Shown: positions 34,274 to 46,463, counted from the first letter of the stretch. The stretch: 64,000 nucleotides of DNA from Siphonodentalium dalli (GCA_032622095.1 CP136061.1:200812244-200876243), one strand, 5' to 3'. Notes: generated from the letters alone by a model not told the origin. Numbers and translations: made by a program.

Positions 34274-34879
34274 CCTCTATATATATGATAAGACTCTGAA
34301 TTGGTTAACAAAACGGAACGAAAACGTGCTATTTTGACTTGACAGGTATTTTCAGATATAAAATCAGTTTTAGGGGGGTGGGTTAAGTTTTTGGAAATAT
34401 CTCGGCTTTCTGGATATCATTGATTGTGATGTTGATAGTATTAAATCAGGTATATAATGCTAAAAAATTTGATGCACTACCGAGAGCTTTATACCGAAAA
34501 ATGAAAATTTTATAGGAAATCTTCTGGAAAACTTTTTTGAAAAAGCACTGCAATTTATGCATTTTTTGGGCATTTTCGTGAATTTTTCACAAAATTTGTT
34601 GGATAATATAACTTTTTGGACATCATAAATGTTAAGCAACCCAGATAGAATAAATATCTGATATTCAAGTATATTTTATTCAACATTTGTCTTATTTTAA
34701 CTGATTATACTGAAATTTGCTGGTCAAAAACACCAAAAAGGTCAAAAAAATATATTTTCCACATGTTCCGCCCTGGATACCTCAGTGTTTTGGAACCCCC
34801 CATGGGACAAGGATAATTGGAGATAGCGTCAAAATTTCTACCCTTTCGTGTGACACTACCCTCATCTGGGGGCCGGTCT

Positions 34880-35208
34880 AATGGGGTAGTTTTGGAAACG
34901 CAAGATTATCGTTTGAAAAAATACCGAAAAGGGCGCGTTTGTTGTCAAAGACTGGTGTATCGGATGAGGTTCTAAGGGAAAATTGACCACCTGAAGTTCA
35001 AATAGGCTTAACTCATGGCCGGCGGGACATATAGTTAACACTCTCGCCTGTTGAAAATAATTTGTTGTTTGTAACCTACACTGAAAAAACGATATAGTGG
35101 ATATTCCTACTATTTATAAGAGTAGGAATTGTTCTCACCCATGCAAAGTGTAGATTTGCTATAGCCTGATAGGGAAGCGATTGAGACTATACTCAATTTA
35201 AGTGTACA
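34880..35208 (+). repeat. 330-bp duplicated block, copy 1
   Basis: Matches 37,370-37,699 at about 97% by eye, from ATGGGGTAGTTTTGGAAACG to CTCAATTTAAGTGTACA. Copy 1 runs straight into the LINE C-terminal frame at 35,209. Copy 2 is cut at the same base, so the block is probably the segment just upstream of that LINE's C-terminus. Confidence 0.85.
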
Positions 35209-36455
35209 AGGCTTACTTGGTTTAAGCTCTCTCGCTTCCTTTATAAACAAGCGAAAACTCTGTTTCTTTGGCAATCTGTGTAGAACTCCAGACGGGAGAG
35301 CTGCAAGGGACATTTTCATTGCACGCTTGAACGACAACCTTGTATCGAACCAAACATCTAACCAAACACCAAACGTTGCCTCATTTTTAACAGACGTACA
35401 TATATTGGCAAATGAATACAATCTCACATCGTATATTGTAGACTATGCCTCACATGGTCAGTTTCCAACTAAAAGTCAATGGAAAACCCTTGTTACACAG
35501 CATATCAACTATAAAAACAAAACTGAGCTAGAAAACCGCATGAGAGGCGACCAACCATTAACGGCATTCAACAAAAGTCACAATTGCCTTTTTCCAGCCC
35601 AACTATGCCATAGCTCATGTAGAATTATCGACTGTGAAAAGCATAAATTCATACTCGTGGGCAAGCTGTTGACCAAAATCACCTCTCCAGAACCTGGCAA
35701 TTGTAAGGTATGCAATTCTACGTTCAGCAACATTGTTGAACACGCTATTTTGGCATGTTCTGCAACGTCCGATCAGAGAATACAAGTATGGTACGATATC
35801 ATTGATATGTTTGGCGTACCGTTTTTCATACATATTGATTCTCTACCTATTCAAGAGCAGTCGATGGCATTCGTAGGTTGTTTATCAACCGATATTAGAT
35901 GTATCGTTTCCCACACACGTGTACATGAACTAACGGTATTTATGGTCCGAACTTCATTCGAATTGTGGACAAAATACATAGCACGCTGCAATTGACCACT
36001 TTATTTCTGCAATTGTTCGGCTACAACTAACTCGTGCGAAAACGTCACAATTGTCTTACGCCAGCACACGCGTGGAATGATGCAATATTGCTATCTAATA
36101 TAAGACTTATCATTTTCTGCATCACTCATAGATCATAGAATACTCTCGATTTGTTCTTATGGTGGCAATGGAAACAGAATTTCAGGATCCACATGTCCGC
36201 ATATTACAAAATAATTACTGTGCTGTTGCTATCGTGTTCGTAAAGCATATTGATGTATATACAGGCACATACATCATCGACCGCGAGAGCTATACTAACA
36301 CTGTATGAATGTTTGTGTGTGCGTGCTTCTAGCTCTTGTTCAATTCATACTAACACCGTATAAGTTATATGTTTATGTTCAATTCTTAATGTAATTGTAT
36401 TCATAATGTATGCCTCTCCTATAATTGGAGGAAATAAAATTATATCTATTATATA
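35130..36455 (+). pseudogene. LINE C-terminal region with 3' end
   Basis: An open stretch to a TGA at 35,993-35,995 reads, from about 35,170, DREAIETILNLSV, QGLLGLSSLASFINKRKLCF and FGNLCRTPDGRAARDIFIAR. The LLGL...I-x-x-RKL-x-F-x-x-x-LC block followed by a variable region is typical of the segment after the RT domain in Jockey/CR1-like LINEs. Near the end a C-x2-C-x9-H-x4-C motif (CKVCNSTF to EHAILAC) is the terminal zinc knuckle. A 3' UTR follows, ending in CTCC/GGAG hairpin, AATAAAAT and AT-rich tail at about 36,412-36,455. Upstream RT is missing: 5'-truncated and in-frame stops occur before 35,170. Confidence 0.75.
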
Positions 36456-36467
36456 TTTTGGAAGATC

Positions 36468-37200
36468 TGTGTGTGTGTGTGAGGGTGTGTGTGTCAGTGT
36501 GTCTGTCTGTAATCGATGGACTCAAAAACGGCCGCGCCGATTTCGATGAAACTTGGTATGTGTGGGTATTTTCGGCTGGGGAGTGACATGGGCCTATTAA
36601 TTTACCCGTGAGACGTGACCTTGAAATCGGGTAATTTCAAGGTCAAACGCTCGAATATCACGGGATTTCGATGAAACTTGGTATGTGGGGATACTTTCGT
36701 ATGGGGAGTCTCATAAGCATATTAATTTGCCCGTGCGACGTGACCTTGGCCTTGAAATAGGGTCATTTCTAGGTCAAACGCCCGAATATCACGGGATTTC
36801 GATGAAACTTGGTATGTGGGGATACTTTCGTATGGGGAGTCTCATAAGCATATTCATTTGCCTGTGCGACGTGACCTTGACCTTGAAATAGGGTCAATTC
36901 AAGGTCAAATCGCCAATTTTGATGGTATTTCGACGAACTTTTATACATAGGGTTACTTTTGTCCACTGGGTGTTTTGGACGGGTCAAATCGTGACCCCGT
37001 CCTGACCTTGACCTTCAAAATGATCAAATCAAGGTCAAATCGGGTGAAACCGGATGGATTTAGACGGGTACTTTTGTCGGGTACTTTTGTTCGGGTAGTG
37101 TTTTGGACGGGTCAAATCGTGACCCCACTTGACATTGGCCTTCAAAATAGACAATTCAAGGTCAAAGCCCGGACGAAGTCGGGTCACCTTCTAGTATATA
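36468..37200 (+). repeat. TCAAGGTCA-rich degenerate tandem element
   Basis: Begins with a GT microsatellite (36,468-36,510) and GTCTGTAATCGATGG, then about three units of about 128 bp sharing GATTTCGATGAAACTTGGTA (36,539, 36,665, 36,797), followed by two more diverged units, and ends CGGACGAAGTCGGGTCACC plus an AT tract. Each unit has TGACCTTGA or TCAAGGTCA one to three times. That nonamer is the extended half-site recognised by ERR and NR5A-type nuclear receptors. This kind of GATTTCGATGAAACTTGGT repeat is widespread in mollusc DNA. Confidence 0.75.
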
Positions 37201-37369
37201 TATATAAACAAAAATATGGCTGCTGATTGGTTGATTATCATTGAGGGGAAATTCCCAGAATATCATAGCCTACGTAAACATGGCGATCATTTTTGTTTAG
37301 GTGGCCTGGTAGGGTTCCTAAGTTACGGAAGTTGTTTGGGTTTTTTATGCTGCTGAGTTTTAGGCAGTA

Positions 37370-37699
37370 AATGGGGTAGTTTTGGAAACGCAAGATTATC
37401 GTTTGAAAAAAATACCGAAAAGGGCGCGTTTGTTGTCAAAGACTGGTGTATCGGATGACGTTCTAAGGGAAAATTGACCACTTGAAGTTCAAATAGGCTT
37501 AACCTCTGGCCGGCGGGACATATAGTTAACACTCTCGCCTATGGAAAATAATTTGTTGTTTGTAACCTACACTGAAAAAACGATATAGTAGATATTCCTA
37601 CTATTTATAAGAGTAGGAATTGTTCTCACCCATGCAAAGTGTAGATTTGCTATAGCCTGATAGGGAAGCGATTGAGACTATACTCAATTTAAGTGTACA
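37370..37699 (+). repeat. 330-bp duplicated block, copy 2
   Basis: Direct copy of 34,880-35,208. The C-terminal LINE frame that follows copy 1 is missing; unrelated sequence starts at 37,700. An internal hairpin (ATTCCTACT / AGTAGGAAT) is kept in both copies. Confidence 0.85.
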
Positions 37700-38032
37700 C
37701 ATCTAAGATATCTACACTTATTTGAATATACATCGACCACGTGACGATGTTCATTTTCGCGGTACGTCATTATTTTGGTAACGCCATTTTGTCTGAACTT
37801 GATAAGTGCATAAAATATTCTTTATCGGTGGGAATCATTGAATTTTCATGTAAGTACGGACTGTCGACATGTCGGAATCGTGGTAACGTAAACACGGCAA
37901 TGTTTTGGGTTCATTATTTTTTATTTAGTTGTGGAATTTCATTGAAAACACCAACAAAAATCGTACCATTCTTGGTTAGGTAGGCCTGTACTGCTGATCG
38001 GCGCCAGACTCTCAGGAACACAGTTAAAACTA
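37700..38032. other. Unassigned stretch
   Basis: An 80-codon plus frame (37,741-37,983) has no recognised family. Nothing else is supported. Confidence 0.35.
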
Positions 38033-39844
38033 AAAGGTACGGTTGGCCTTGGCGGTGGGTATCCTGTGAAAATATTTCCACCCGTCAAAAACCGCCACAA
38101 ACAGAACTCGAGACAGTTAAAGAATTTGTATATTTGGGAGTAACCTTTTTTTTACAATGGAAGATTTTGCCAAAATTTGAAAAAAATAGTTACAATTGGC
38201 ACAAGAGCAATGTATGGATTTCTAAACAAAGTGAGATCTCTCAAGCTTCCAATCGATATTATGTTAAAACTATTTGACTGTATGATAGTACCCATCCTAT
38301 TATATGGGAGTGAAATTTGGTGTCACGAAAGAACTAAAATTATTGAATCGCTTCATCTTAAATACTGCAAAATTATAGGATATCTGAAAACAAGTACACC
38401 AAATTATATGGTTTACGGTGAATTTGGCAGACACCCTCTGTCCATTGAGATAAAGTGCAGAACACTATCTTACTGGTCCAAACTACTATCACACGATGGC
38501 TCAGAACTTGCAAAAAAAATATATATTCTTGTTAAAGAATTGGATCACAACTATGATGGCTCATTCAATAGCCCATGGCTATTTTTTATTTCTAAAACAC
38601 TGAAAGAACTTAACATAGAAAGAGTATGGACAAATCAGTCAGGTTTAACAAATGCTGAAATTAGAAATATAAAATCAGAGCTTATTGAGCGACACACAAC
38701 ATAACTATTTACTGAAATGCATAATGCAAACTCATCTAGAGCACGTTTTTATATGAGTATTAAAACGAGGCCGGGCATGGGTCGCTATCTAAGTTCCTTA
38801 CCGGCTCACTTAGCAAACATTTGGCTAAAATTTAGAACCGCAAATATAAAACTGCCTGTCGAATATACAAGATGGAAATCTAAATCTGTGGATAATGGTG
38901 ACAAAACCTGTGGTATTTGCGGTGATGGCACGGGTGATGAATACCATTTTATTATTATTTGCAAAGAACTACAGATAATTCGAGCAGACTATATCACGAA
39001 ATATTACTGGGAGAATCCTACGAAAGAAAAATTCGAAAGACTATTATCTTTGGAAAATCAACTATTACTGAAAAAAGTTAGTATTTTTATCAAATTGGCA
39101 TCAAGAAAATTAAAATATGACAGCCGATTATTCCAAATTGAAAAACGTGTGATTAGGTGCATTATTTATATCCGTGAATAATTATTTCAGGCAAAATATT
39201 ATAATGATATTATAAAGGATTAAATTATAATATAATATATATAAGATATAATACATATTACGATATATCTATACATTTATCATATTATATATTAATATAT
39301 GTATGATTATGTAACAATTGTTTTTTGTGACCTATTGTAAATATTGTAAATATTGTATATATGTTATAGCATGTTTCGCCTTAATTGACGACTTTGCAAT
39401 AAACAATCAATCAATCAGAAAGAACATCTAAATGTAGACAGACTTTGTCCGTATACAAATAAGAAATATCGCATAAACATTACGTTATTGTCATATATTT
39501 GACCATTGTTATGTAAACAAAAGCATAAAAAGTAACCTTTCTGGTTTTTTTTTTATATTATGATGGTAAACATAAAGAGCGTTCTTTGTTGGTGAATTCC
39601 TGATATGGAACTAATAAAGAGCGTATATGTCATTTGTGTGTGATTAGCCAGTAGCATTGTGCTGTCTTCTGTAACACAATCAGGCTCTAGCTTAGGTAAA
39701 CTATAGTAGGTCTTTATGATAAAATGCTGTTTACGCGTTGGTCATTGTATATATGAACGAAACTGTATGCGTTTTAATGATTTTCTGTTTACGGTGTTTG
39801 GAACAAATATGAATATGTTCGACAATTAAGGCCAACCGTGCCTT
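38033..39844 (-). mobile_element. MITE family 1, copy 3, split by a LINE
   Basis: The left end AAGGTACGGTTGGCCTTGG and the right end, inverse of AAGGCACGGTTGGCCTT, share TIRs. The orientation is opposite to copies 1 and 2. Removing 38,107-39,415 leaves about 503 bp, the expected element length. TA flanks both ends (an extra A on the left). This copy has the same substituted TIR core (GGTTGGCC) at both ends, unlike the GGGCGGCG core of copy 1. Confidence 0.8.
38107..39415 (+). pseudogene. 5'-truncated LINE inserted in a MITE
   Basis: The first frame gives ETVKEFVYLGVTF, the segment at the end of the RT palm (F-x-YLG-x-x-F). A one-base shift in a T-run near 38,150 leads to the next frame with AMYGFLNKVRSL, then VPILLYGSEIWCHE, then VYGEFGRHPLSIEI: the post-RT thumb-like region of CR1/L2/Rex-type LINEs. 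A single stop at 38,702-38,704 interrupts the same frame before MHNANSSRARFYMSI and the terminal zinc knuckle CGICGDGTGDEYHFIIIC, ending at 39,179-39,181. The 3' end is AATAAACAATCAATCAATCA. CAGAA flanks both sides (38,102-38,106; 39,416-39,420) as target duplication. Confidence 0.88.
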
Positions 39845-41684
39845 TAACGTAACTGCATTAGTACCGACCACAAAACCTATCACGGTGTACCCTTTGATTT
39901 CGATTCGGCTAGGTTAACGAATTCCACAATTCCAACTTATATACTCCTCTGTCCTAATTGACCTTCACCTTGGTGGGAGATTTGTCGATTCAGAAGTTTG
40001 CTTTTGTCAACAACATGTTTCATATCATTCTCATCATTCATTATCGTCTGACATCATCATCGTCGACAGAATCACGCAATGTGATACACGGCATCATGAT
40101 GTACGTGACAGAGATGATCAAACTTCCACAAAATATGAAGATACATGGATGTGTGATAGGAAAAGAAATTTACTTTAAAAAGACACACCTTTTATTATAA
40201 CAATATTAATTGAGCCACCCATTCAATAGATATGGCCATTTAGACCTCTGAAAAACCCACATTTGTACTGCCGCTACTACCATTTAGTTACCATGCACTG
40301 ACACAGTATTAACCTGCGACGACGCCCTGAGACGAGGTCACAATTGAATTATCGTAATAACTAAATATAAGGCCATTAATCATTAAGGGTTATTTGTATG
40401 TGTCTTAAAAACAGGGACCCTAAAAAGATATGTTGGCATCCTTAGAATTTCTTTAAATTTCGCCGATATATAAAACTTATCATAACTTATCATATAATTA
40501 TATATCTATTTGGTGCCAGCAATTTTCTATCGCTCCTTCATATTGAATTTAAAGACTGAAATTGAACTTTTACCCATTCCACTCATATCTCTGGGAATAG
40601 GTACACTTTATCGGTAAAAAGGGCATTAAAGACATACATTTATTATGGACTTGTTCCGGTACGGTACATGAAACTGATTAGTTAGTAGTCAGGCGCTATG
40701 CCAACAGGGGAATATAGCATTCTATGAATATCGCAAACATTTCAATCAAATGGACGGTACGTCGGAACCACTCTATAGAAACATCGTCTGAACTACGCTG
40801 AATTGTAAATATTTACATCTCGATTCGGGACGCAACTTTTGGCGATAAAGTAATGAAAACAAGTTTGCCATCGAGAGTCACTGAATTAAATTATTATGTA
40901 AGAATGACGATGTGTGTTGTCAAATTGGATATAATATTTGTAAAACTAACTACTTTCAGGATAATTATTCTACATTTATATTTGATCACCCTTCCCGAGC
41001 GTTTCACATCACTTTAATATAATTTTCATTTATAGGCATAATAAAATTAAATAAGTCCATCACACAATAACGATTTAATATTCATATCATGCCAGTGTTT
41101 TGAATATACAGCACAAATTTTAACCAGCCAAAAGTAGGAACACTTTTATTGACAGATAATCACAATGTCATGACGTCGTTTTGTCACATCACTAAATGTA
41201 CCTTGAAATTGGGTGACTTATTCACATGTACCGGTATGGAAATTGTTTTTCTAGATTTTTTTCAGAACAATTTATTTTGGCCAATAGCTCGATTCAGCCA
41301 TGCGAAGCTAAAATATTGGATGAAGATTGCATTGGTGAAATATATTTAGGAAACATTTTGGTCCCCTGATCTGATCATAAAGTTGCATGATCTGACGATT
41401 CAAACTTTGAATTTCAAAGTACTTTTGTGTTCACAATCTCATATTAAAACTGTTCATCAGCTCTCAAAAGATCGTCAGGCCATGCAGCGATATGGCGAGG
41501 TGACTTGGAATTGATCCAAAGATCCTCATGTCGATCGTTAAATAGGCGAGGTGGCTTTGACGGCTGGCTCTATATTTCAAGCAATTATATGCTATATATG
41601 AGATTGTTTGTTTTGAAATTTGAAACGATCAGTTTTATGTTTCTTTTCCACAACATGTGAAGGGGTGTCCAACCCCTCGAATAT
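39845..41684. other. Mostly unassigned; inverted dispersed repeat at 40,690-40,895
   Basis: The only recognised item is the inverted copy of the 27,597-27,790 repeat (CTGAACTACGCTGAATTGTA, then ATTTACATCTCGATTCGGGA). Short frames at 39,958-40,200 and 41,149-41,349 lack support. Confidence 0.45.
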
Positions 41685-44610
41685 AGAACCCCCTCACTTG
41701 TATAAGGCTATAGCATGCACTACTATATGAATCTGATTGTCTCAATTCATTTTGAAGCTCTAATTATAATTTTTCTTAGAAATGATTTTGGAAAAAAATT
41801 GCATGACATCAGAAACAAATCTGCATTCCGGGCTCGGGGACACCCACCCACCCGGTCCTTGTATCCTGTAATTGTTTCCGACCCCCCCCCCCTGGGTACG
41901 AGTTCATTACCTGCTTATTTTAGAATAAAATAATCACATTATGTAGCCATTTCATATTATAGGTCGATTATGTGCGTATTAGCGCGAGGATATGTTGGGT
42001 TATTTGTCTACTTAGACGATTCAACAACTGACTTATGATAAGTGTTTGAACAGCTCTATGATCTTGTTTGGGATTTTTCGATGAACTGGTGGTGGCACAA
42101 GAATAATCCACAAGGAGAGCTTCGGGGTGCTATGGTTCCGCGTAAAAGTGCGCTTATGCAACGAAACATTGCATTTTTCCTCAGTATTTTGATCCAACGA
42201 ACGACTTATGGCCTATGTTTTAAACAGCTGGACGGGTACACATAACATTGTTTGTAATTTTCAACATATTTTCGTACAAATGGGTTCACATTGGACCGAA
42301 TTAATCACATAGGTTTATTTTGAACTTATTTGATTCTCAAATTATACTGTTGAAAGGCACTGGCCACAGTGAACACCCAATAAAACGAATATACACCTAG
42401 TAAGTCGTGAGTTGGCTTATCGTGTTATTTTCCAACGTGTTCTCGTGAATACAAGCACACTACATACTTATTTTATATTTAAATAATTGAATATACGGCT
42501 GTTTTAATAACCAGCGTAATTAGGCCCATATAGAGCGTATTTCAGCTTTCAAATACTGCAAATATGAGCTTATTTTGCTGCAATTATAAAATAAGTGAGT
42601 GCGCATTGTGCTCATTTTTGCAAAAACAGCCTGCTCTCGTGAAAAGAAGCACAAAACGGCTTATTTTTAATGTTGCGTTTGGGTCCATGTAGAGCGTATA
42701 TATTTGTGAAAAATGTGCTCTATATCCTGTCTATATGCGAGCATAAAACGTGGCGTTCAAAATAAGCATGATATGCTTATTTCAATACGAAGTAAGCCCA
42801 TATTGGCACTATTTAATCTACTTTTTCATTGATACCACTTTTGATACCACTTTTGCACGGTCTTCATATAATGTATTTATAATGTATTTACAGTGCGACC
42901 GGCCCCCCAAAAAAAGGCCCCCATTCAACAGGTATAAGTTTAATATAGGCTTATTTCATAAACATTTTGTCCAGTATCAACCTATGTGAATAGATAGGCC
43001 CAATTTGAATCTATTGGCACGAGGATTGGATTTTTAGATGGAACAAATGCAGCCCGTTCTACCGAAAACCCACACTTTATCTGCTTATATAATTTGTCTT
43101 AGTTAGATAATCTGCTTAGCATCGCCTCATTTTGAGTCGATACAAACTGTAAACTGAAAATAAGAGCATTTTAGTCACATTATCGACTCAGAATGATTCG
43201 GTCAATCGAGTCTATGAAAACCAGTAGATTAAATAGTGTCAGTATGGGCTTATTTTTTTATTGAGATACGCACATGCCGTTCCTATTTTGAACGCCGCGT
43301 TTACGCACATGCGTATTTATGTTCTCAAATATGTTCTAAATGGTCCTAAAACACATCAAAATAAGCCCGTATTCTGCTTTTTTCACAAGAACAGATGGAA
43401 AATCTCCAGAAAATAATCATAATACGGGCTCATATTTTATTGGCGAAATAAGCTGATATTGGAAATATTTGAATCTCAAATACGCTCTATATGGGCCTAA
43501 TTACTCTGGTTATTAAAACATCCCTTCATGGGACTATTTAGCTTTTGAAATAAGCCAGCAGTGCTGGTATGTTCACGGCAACACGCTGGAAAATAACATG
43601 AATAAGCCAACTCATGACTTAACAGATTTACGTTACTTATTTTGCGTTTTCTCTGTGGCCCTTGCCATCCAACGGAATAAGTCCAATATAAACCTACGTA
43701 AATATTTAAGTTCATTGTGAACCTATATGAATATTTAGGTCCAATAGGAACATATTTGCAGGTGGATATGATGAAATTTATAAACAATGTGGTGTATACC
43801 CGTCCAGCTGTTTAAAACACTGGGAGTAAGTCGTTCGTGGGGGTCAACATAGTACTTACAAATGAGAGTTTTCGTTGCTGAATCGCACTTTTTGTTAAAA
43901 CCACAGCAGCCGCGAGGCTCTCCTTGTGGATTCCGCCACAAGTTCATCTACAATTACCAAACTATAGTCATATATGCACATCTTCTGTTGGCATAGCCAC
44001 TGCAAACACGGTTCTATCCTTGTGGATTTATCTTGTGCAGTCACTAGTCCATCTAAAAATTATAAAACTTTGAAACATATCCTCGTGCAAATACGCACAT
44101 AATCAACATATATATTGTGCAAATAGATTCATATTGGATTATTTTATTCTGAAATGAGCAGATAATGGACTCATCCGTTATTCCATTTCATGGCACGGGC
44201 GACAATGAAAGCACATATTTTAAACAACGTGCACCCGAAAAGCAGTGAGTTGGTTTATTTGTTTCACTGTCCTCACATAAGGAACTTGTAATGAAGCCAT
44301 GAGTCGATATTGTTACTAAAACGCTCTCATTTTCAGTTTATTATTGACTCAAAATGAGGCGAATCTAGGCAGATTATCTAACTAAGACCAATTATATTAT
44401 AAGCTGATAATGCAGGGAGGGGTCGGAAAAAAATTACAGGATACAAGGACCGGGTGGGTGGGTGTCCCCGAGCCCTTCTGATGTTATGCAATTTTTTACC
44501 AAAATAATTTCTAAAAAAAATTACAGCTTCAAAATGAATTGAAACAATCATATTCATATCGTAGTGCATGCTATAGCCTTATACACGTGAGGGGTCCTCT
44601 ATATTTTAAT
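41685..44610. repeat. Large imperfect inverted structure, about 2.9 kb
   Basis: Arms centre near 43,015. Matched pairs include AATCCACAAGGAGAGC (42,105) with its inverse near 43,920, AACAGCTGGACGGGTA (42,223) with its inverse near 43,795, TTAGGCCCATATAGAGCGTA (42,520) with 43,480, and TAGATTAAATAGTG-type words at 42,800 and 43,225. Arm identity is about 70-75%. Outer segments 41,685-41,893 and 44,409-44,600 are also mutual inverses and more similar. They carry CGACCCCCCCCCCCCTG and CAGGGAGGGGTCGG, like the hAT-type ends at 30.6 and 45.5 kb. The interior block 43,080-43,180 has an inverted near-copy at 44,295-44,400. Confidence 0.75.
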
Positions 44611-45148
44611 TTTTGTCCACAATTTCTCCCTTTAACAGTTGAAACCATGGGGTGGTTCCGGTTTTGGTCGAGGAAAAAAATTGCAAAATGAAAATAAATC
44701 CATTCTCATCTTTTCTCATAGCTTATCATGGCTTTTTTTTTTACTTATTATACATAGAGGATACATGCGTGTTTTGAGTGAATACCGAAAGTATCTCATG
44801 AGTGGTCACAGTGAGATACTGGAATCATCACGAGTGGCCTTTGCCCGGAATGCAGATTTTTTTTCTGATATCATGCAATTTTTTTCCAAAATCATTTCTA
44901 AGACAAATTACAGTTTAAAAATAAATTGAAACAATCATATTAATATAGTAATGCATGCTATAGCCTTATACAAGTGAGGGGCTCTATATTTAAATTTTTT
45001 ATCCACAATTTCTCCCTTTAACAGTTGAAACCATGAGGTGGGTCCGGTTTTGGTCGAGGAAAAAAATTGCAATGAAAAAAAATAAATTCTTATCTTTTCT
45101 CATAGTTTATCATGGCTTTTAAAACTTATTATACATAGCGGATACATG
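44565..45148 (+). repeat. Two-unit tandem repeat, about 380-bp period
   Basis: GCATGCTATAGCCTTATACA, CAGTTGAAACCATG(G/A)GGTGG, TTTTGGTCGAGGAAAAAAAT and TGCGTGTTTTGAGTGAATAC recur with a shift of about 380 bp (44,565/44,952; 44,637/45,022; 44,766/45,147). Unit 1 ends with one arm of the 45,149 hairpin (through CGAGTGGCCTTT) and then jumps to GCCCGGAATGCAG. Unit 2 carries the complete hairpin. Confidence 0.75.
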
Positions 45149-45296
45149 CGTGTTTTGAGTGAATACCGGAAGTATCTCATGAGTGGTCACAGTCAGATAC
45201 TGGAATCATCATGAGTGGCCTTTAGGCCACGAGTGATGATTCCAGTATCTCACTGTGACCACGAATGAGGTAATTCCGGTATTCACTCAAAACACG
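45149..45296. repeat. Concentric CGAG-spaced hairpin (148 nt)
   Basis: Outer stem 31 nt (45,149-45,179 with 45,266-45,296, two mismatches). Spacers TGAG (45,180-45,183) and CGAA (45,262-45,265). Middle stem 28 nt with one mismatch (45,184-45,211; 45,234-45,261). Spacers TGAG (45,212-45,215) and CGAG (45,230-45,233). Core TGGCC-TTTA-GGCCA (45,216-45,229). TGAG and CGAA are each one transition from CGAG at the CpG, as expected after methyl-C deamination. The tandem neighbour at 44.83 kb still reads CGAG at the position now TGAG. Confidence 0.92.
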
Positions 45297-45533
45297 AAAG
45301 TTTTCTTTTTATTATATGCGCTATTTACTAAAATAGATCAAGGAATTAATTCAAAATCGAACTGATTCTGATTCACATCGGCAATACAATTTATACTCGT
45401 ACAGTATCACACAAAGTCAACCTTCCTCCCAGTGGCCAATTTTCGAGTGTGTGGACTTCCACGCGATGTCAAAGCGGTGTGAAACATTTCGGTATGGTAA
45501 TAACATAGAAATGGATAATAATCTTGGTCAAAG

Positions 45534-46057
45534 CAGGGGGGGGGGTGAAAAAAAAAATTCCGGCACGTATCCGGGGTGGGTGGGTGGTCAAAGCCACCAA
45601 CAAGCAATTTTTTCCGCAACTAAAAAAAACATTTCCTGCTTGTTTTTTAGTGTTTTGGCAATGAGTTGGGCTTCAAACCCACTTTGAATGAGAGAAATAA
45701 TGTAATTCTAACTGTAAACTGACTGCAGGCAGTTATCGTGTTGTATTTTGTTGCAAATTTTGAAATCCAAGATGGCCACTGGCAGCCATGTTTTTTTGGC
45801 CGAATGACCTCAAAATGACTCATTCCTATTTACATGTCCATGTTAACATCCATGATAAATAGTATGCACAGAAATTCATATACAGCTGTTTACAGTGAAT
45901 TTTAGTGTTAAAAGGGGGGGTGGGTGTCAAAAAATGGTCGGAAAAAACTGCCGAAAACGGAAAAAAATTTGGCGGTGGGCGTGGGTGGGTACAAAAAATG
46001 ATCGAAATGGAAAAAATGCCATACGTGCCTGAATTCTTTTTCCGACCCCCCCCCCCT
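45534..46057. mobile_element. hAT-type nonautonomous element with G-run ends, copy 2
   Basis: 524 bp from CAGGGGGGGGG to CCCCCCCCCCCT, bounded by a perfect 8-bp duplication GGTCAAAG (45,526-45,533; 46,058-46,065). The interior is near-identical to 30,604-31,153, including the YY1-like AAGATGGCC word. Length differences are in the G-runs and a short internal gap. No transposase. Confidence 0.9.
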
Positions 46058-46463
46058 GGTCAAAGTCCCGAATCGAGAAGTATATATTTACAATTGAGCG
46101 TAGTTCAGACGACGTTTTCTATGGAATGGTAATGTCGATTTGGTTGAGATTTTCGGCGATGTTAGTAGTATTCTACATTACTCCAGTTGACGTAGCACCT
46201 GAATACTAACTTATCAGTCTCACGTACCCGAACAAGTCCATAATAGTTCTTTAATATATGTAATAAGCGAACACAGCAACACCTTGCCCTGATCAATCAC
46301 ACGCATGGTCTAACAAAGTTTGTGTAATTTAGTTTATTATGTTTGACAAGTTCCACTATAACCAAAGAATTATATCACATAATAAGTGATTTGGTTCTCC
46401 GGTTATTTTATCAACACAAATATCTAAACGCAAATGGATAACAACACGCATGTCAAAAATCAG

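Noticed and set aside
34880-37699. The two 330-bp blocks as long terminal repeats of an LTR element
   Set aside because: No TG..CA ends, no primer-binding site or polypurine tract; the interval holds a LINE C-terminus and a TCAAGGTCA array, not gag-pol.
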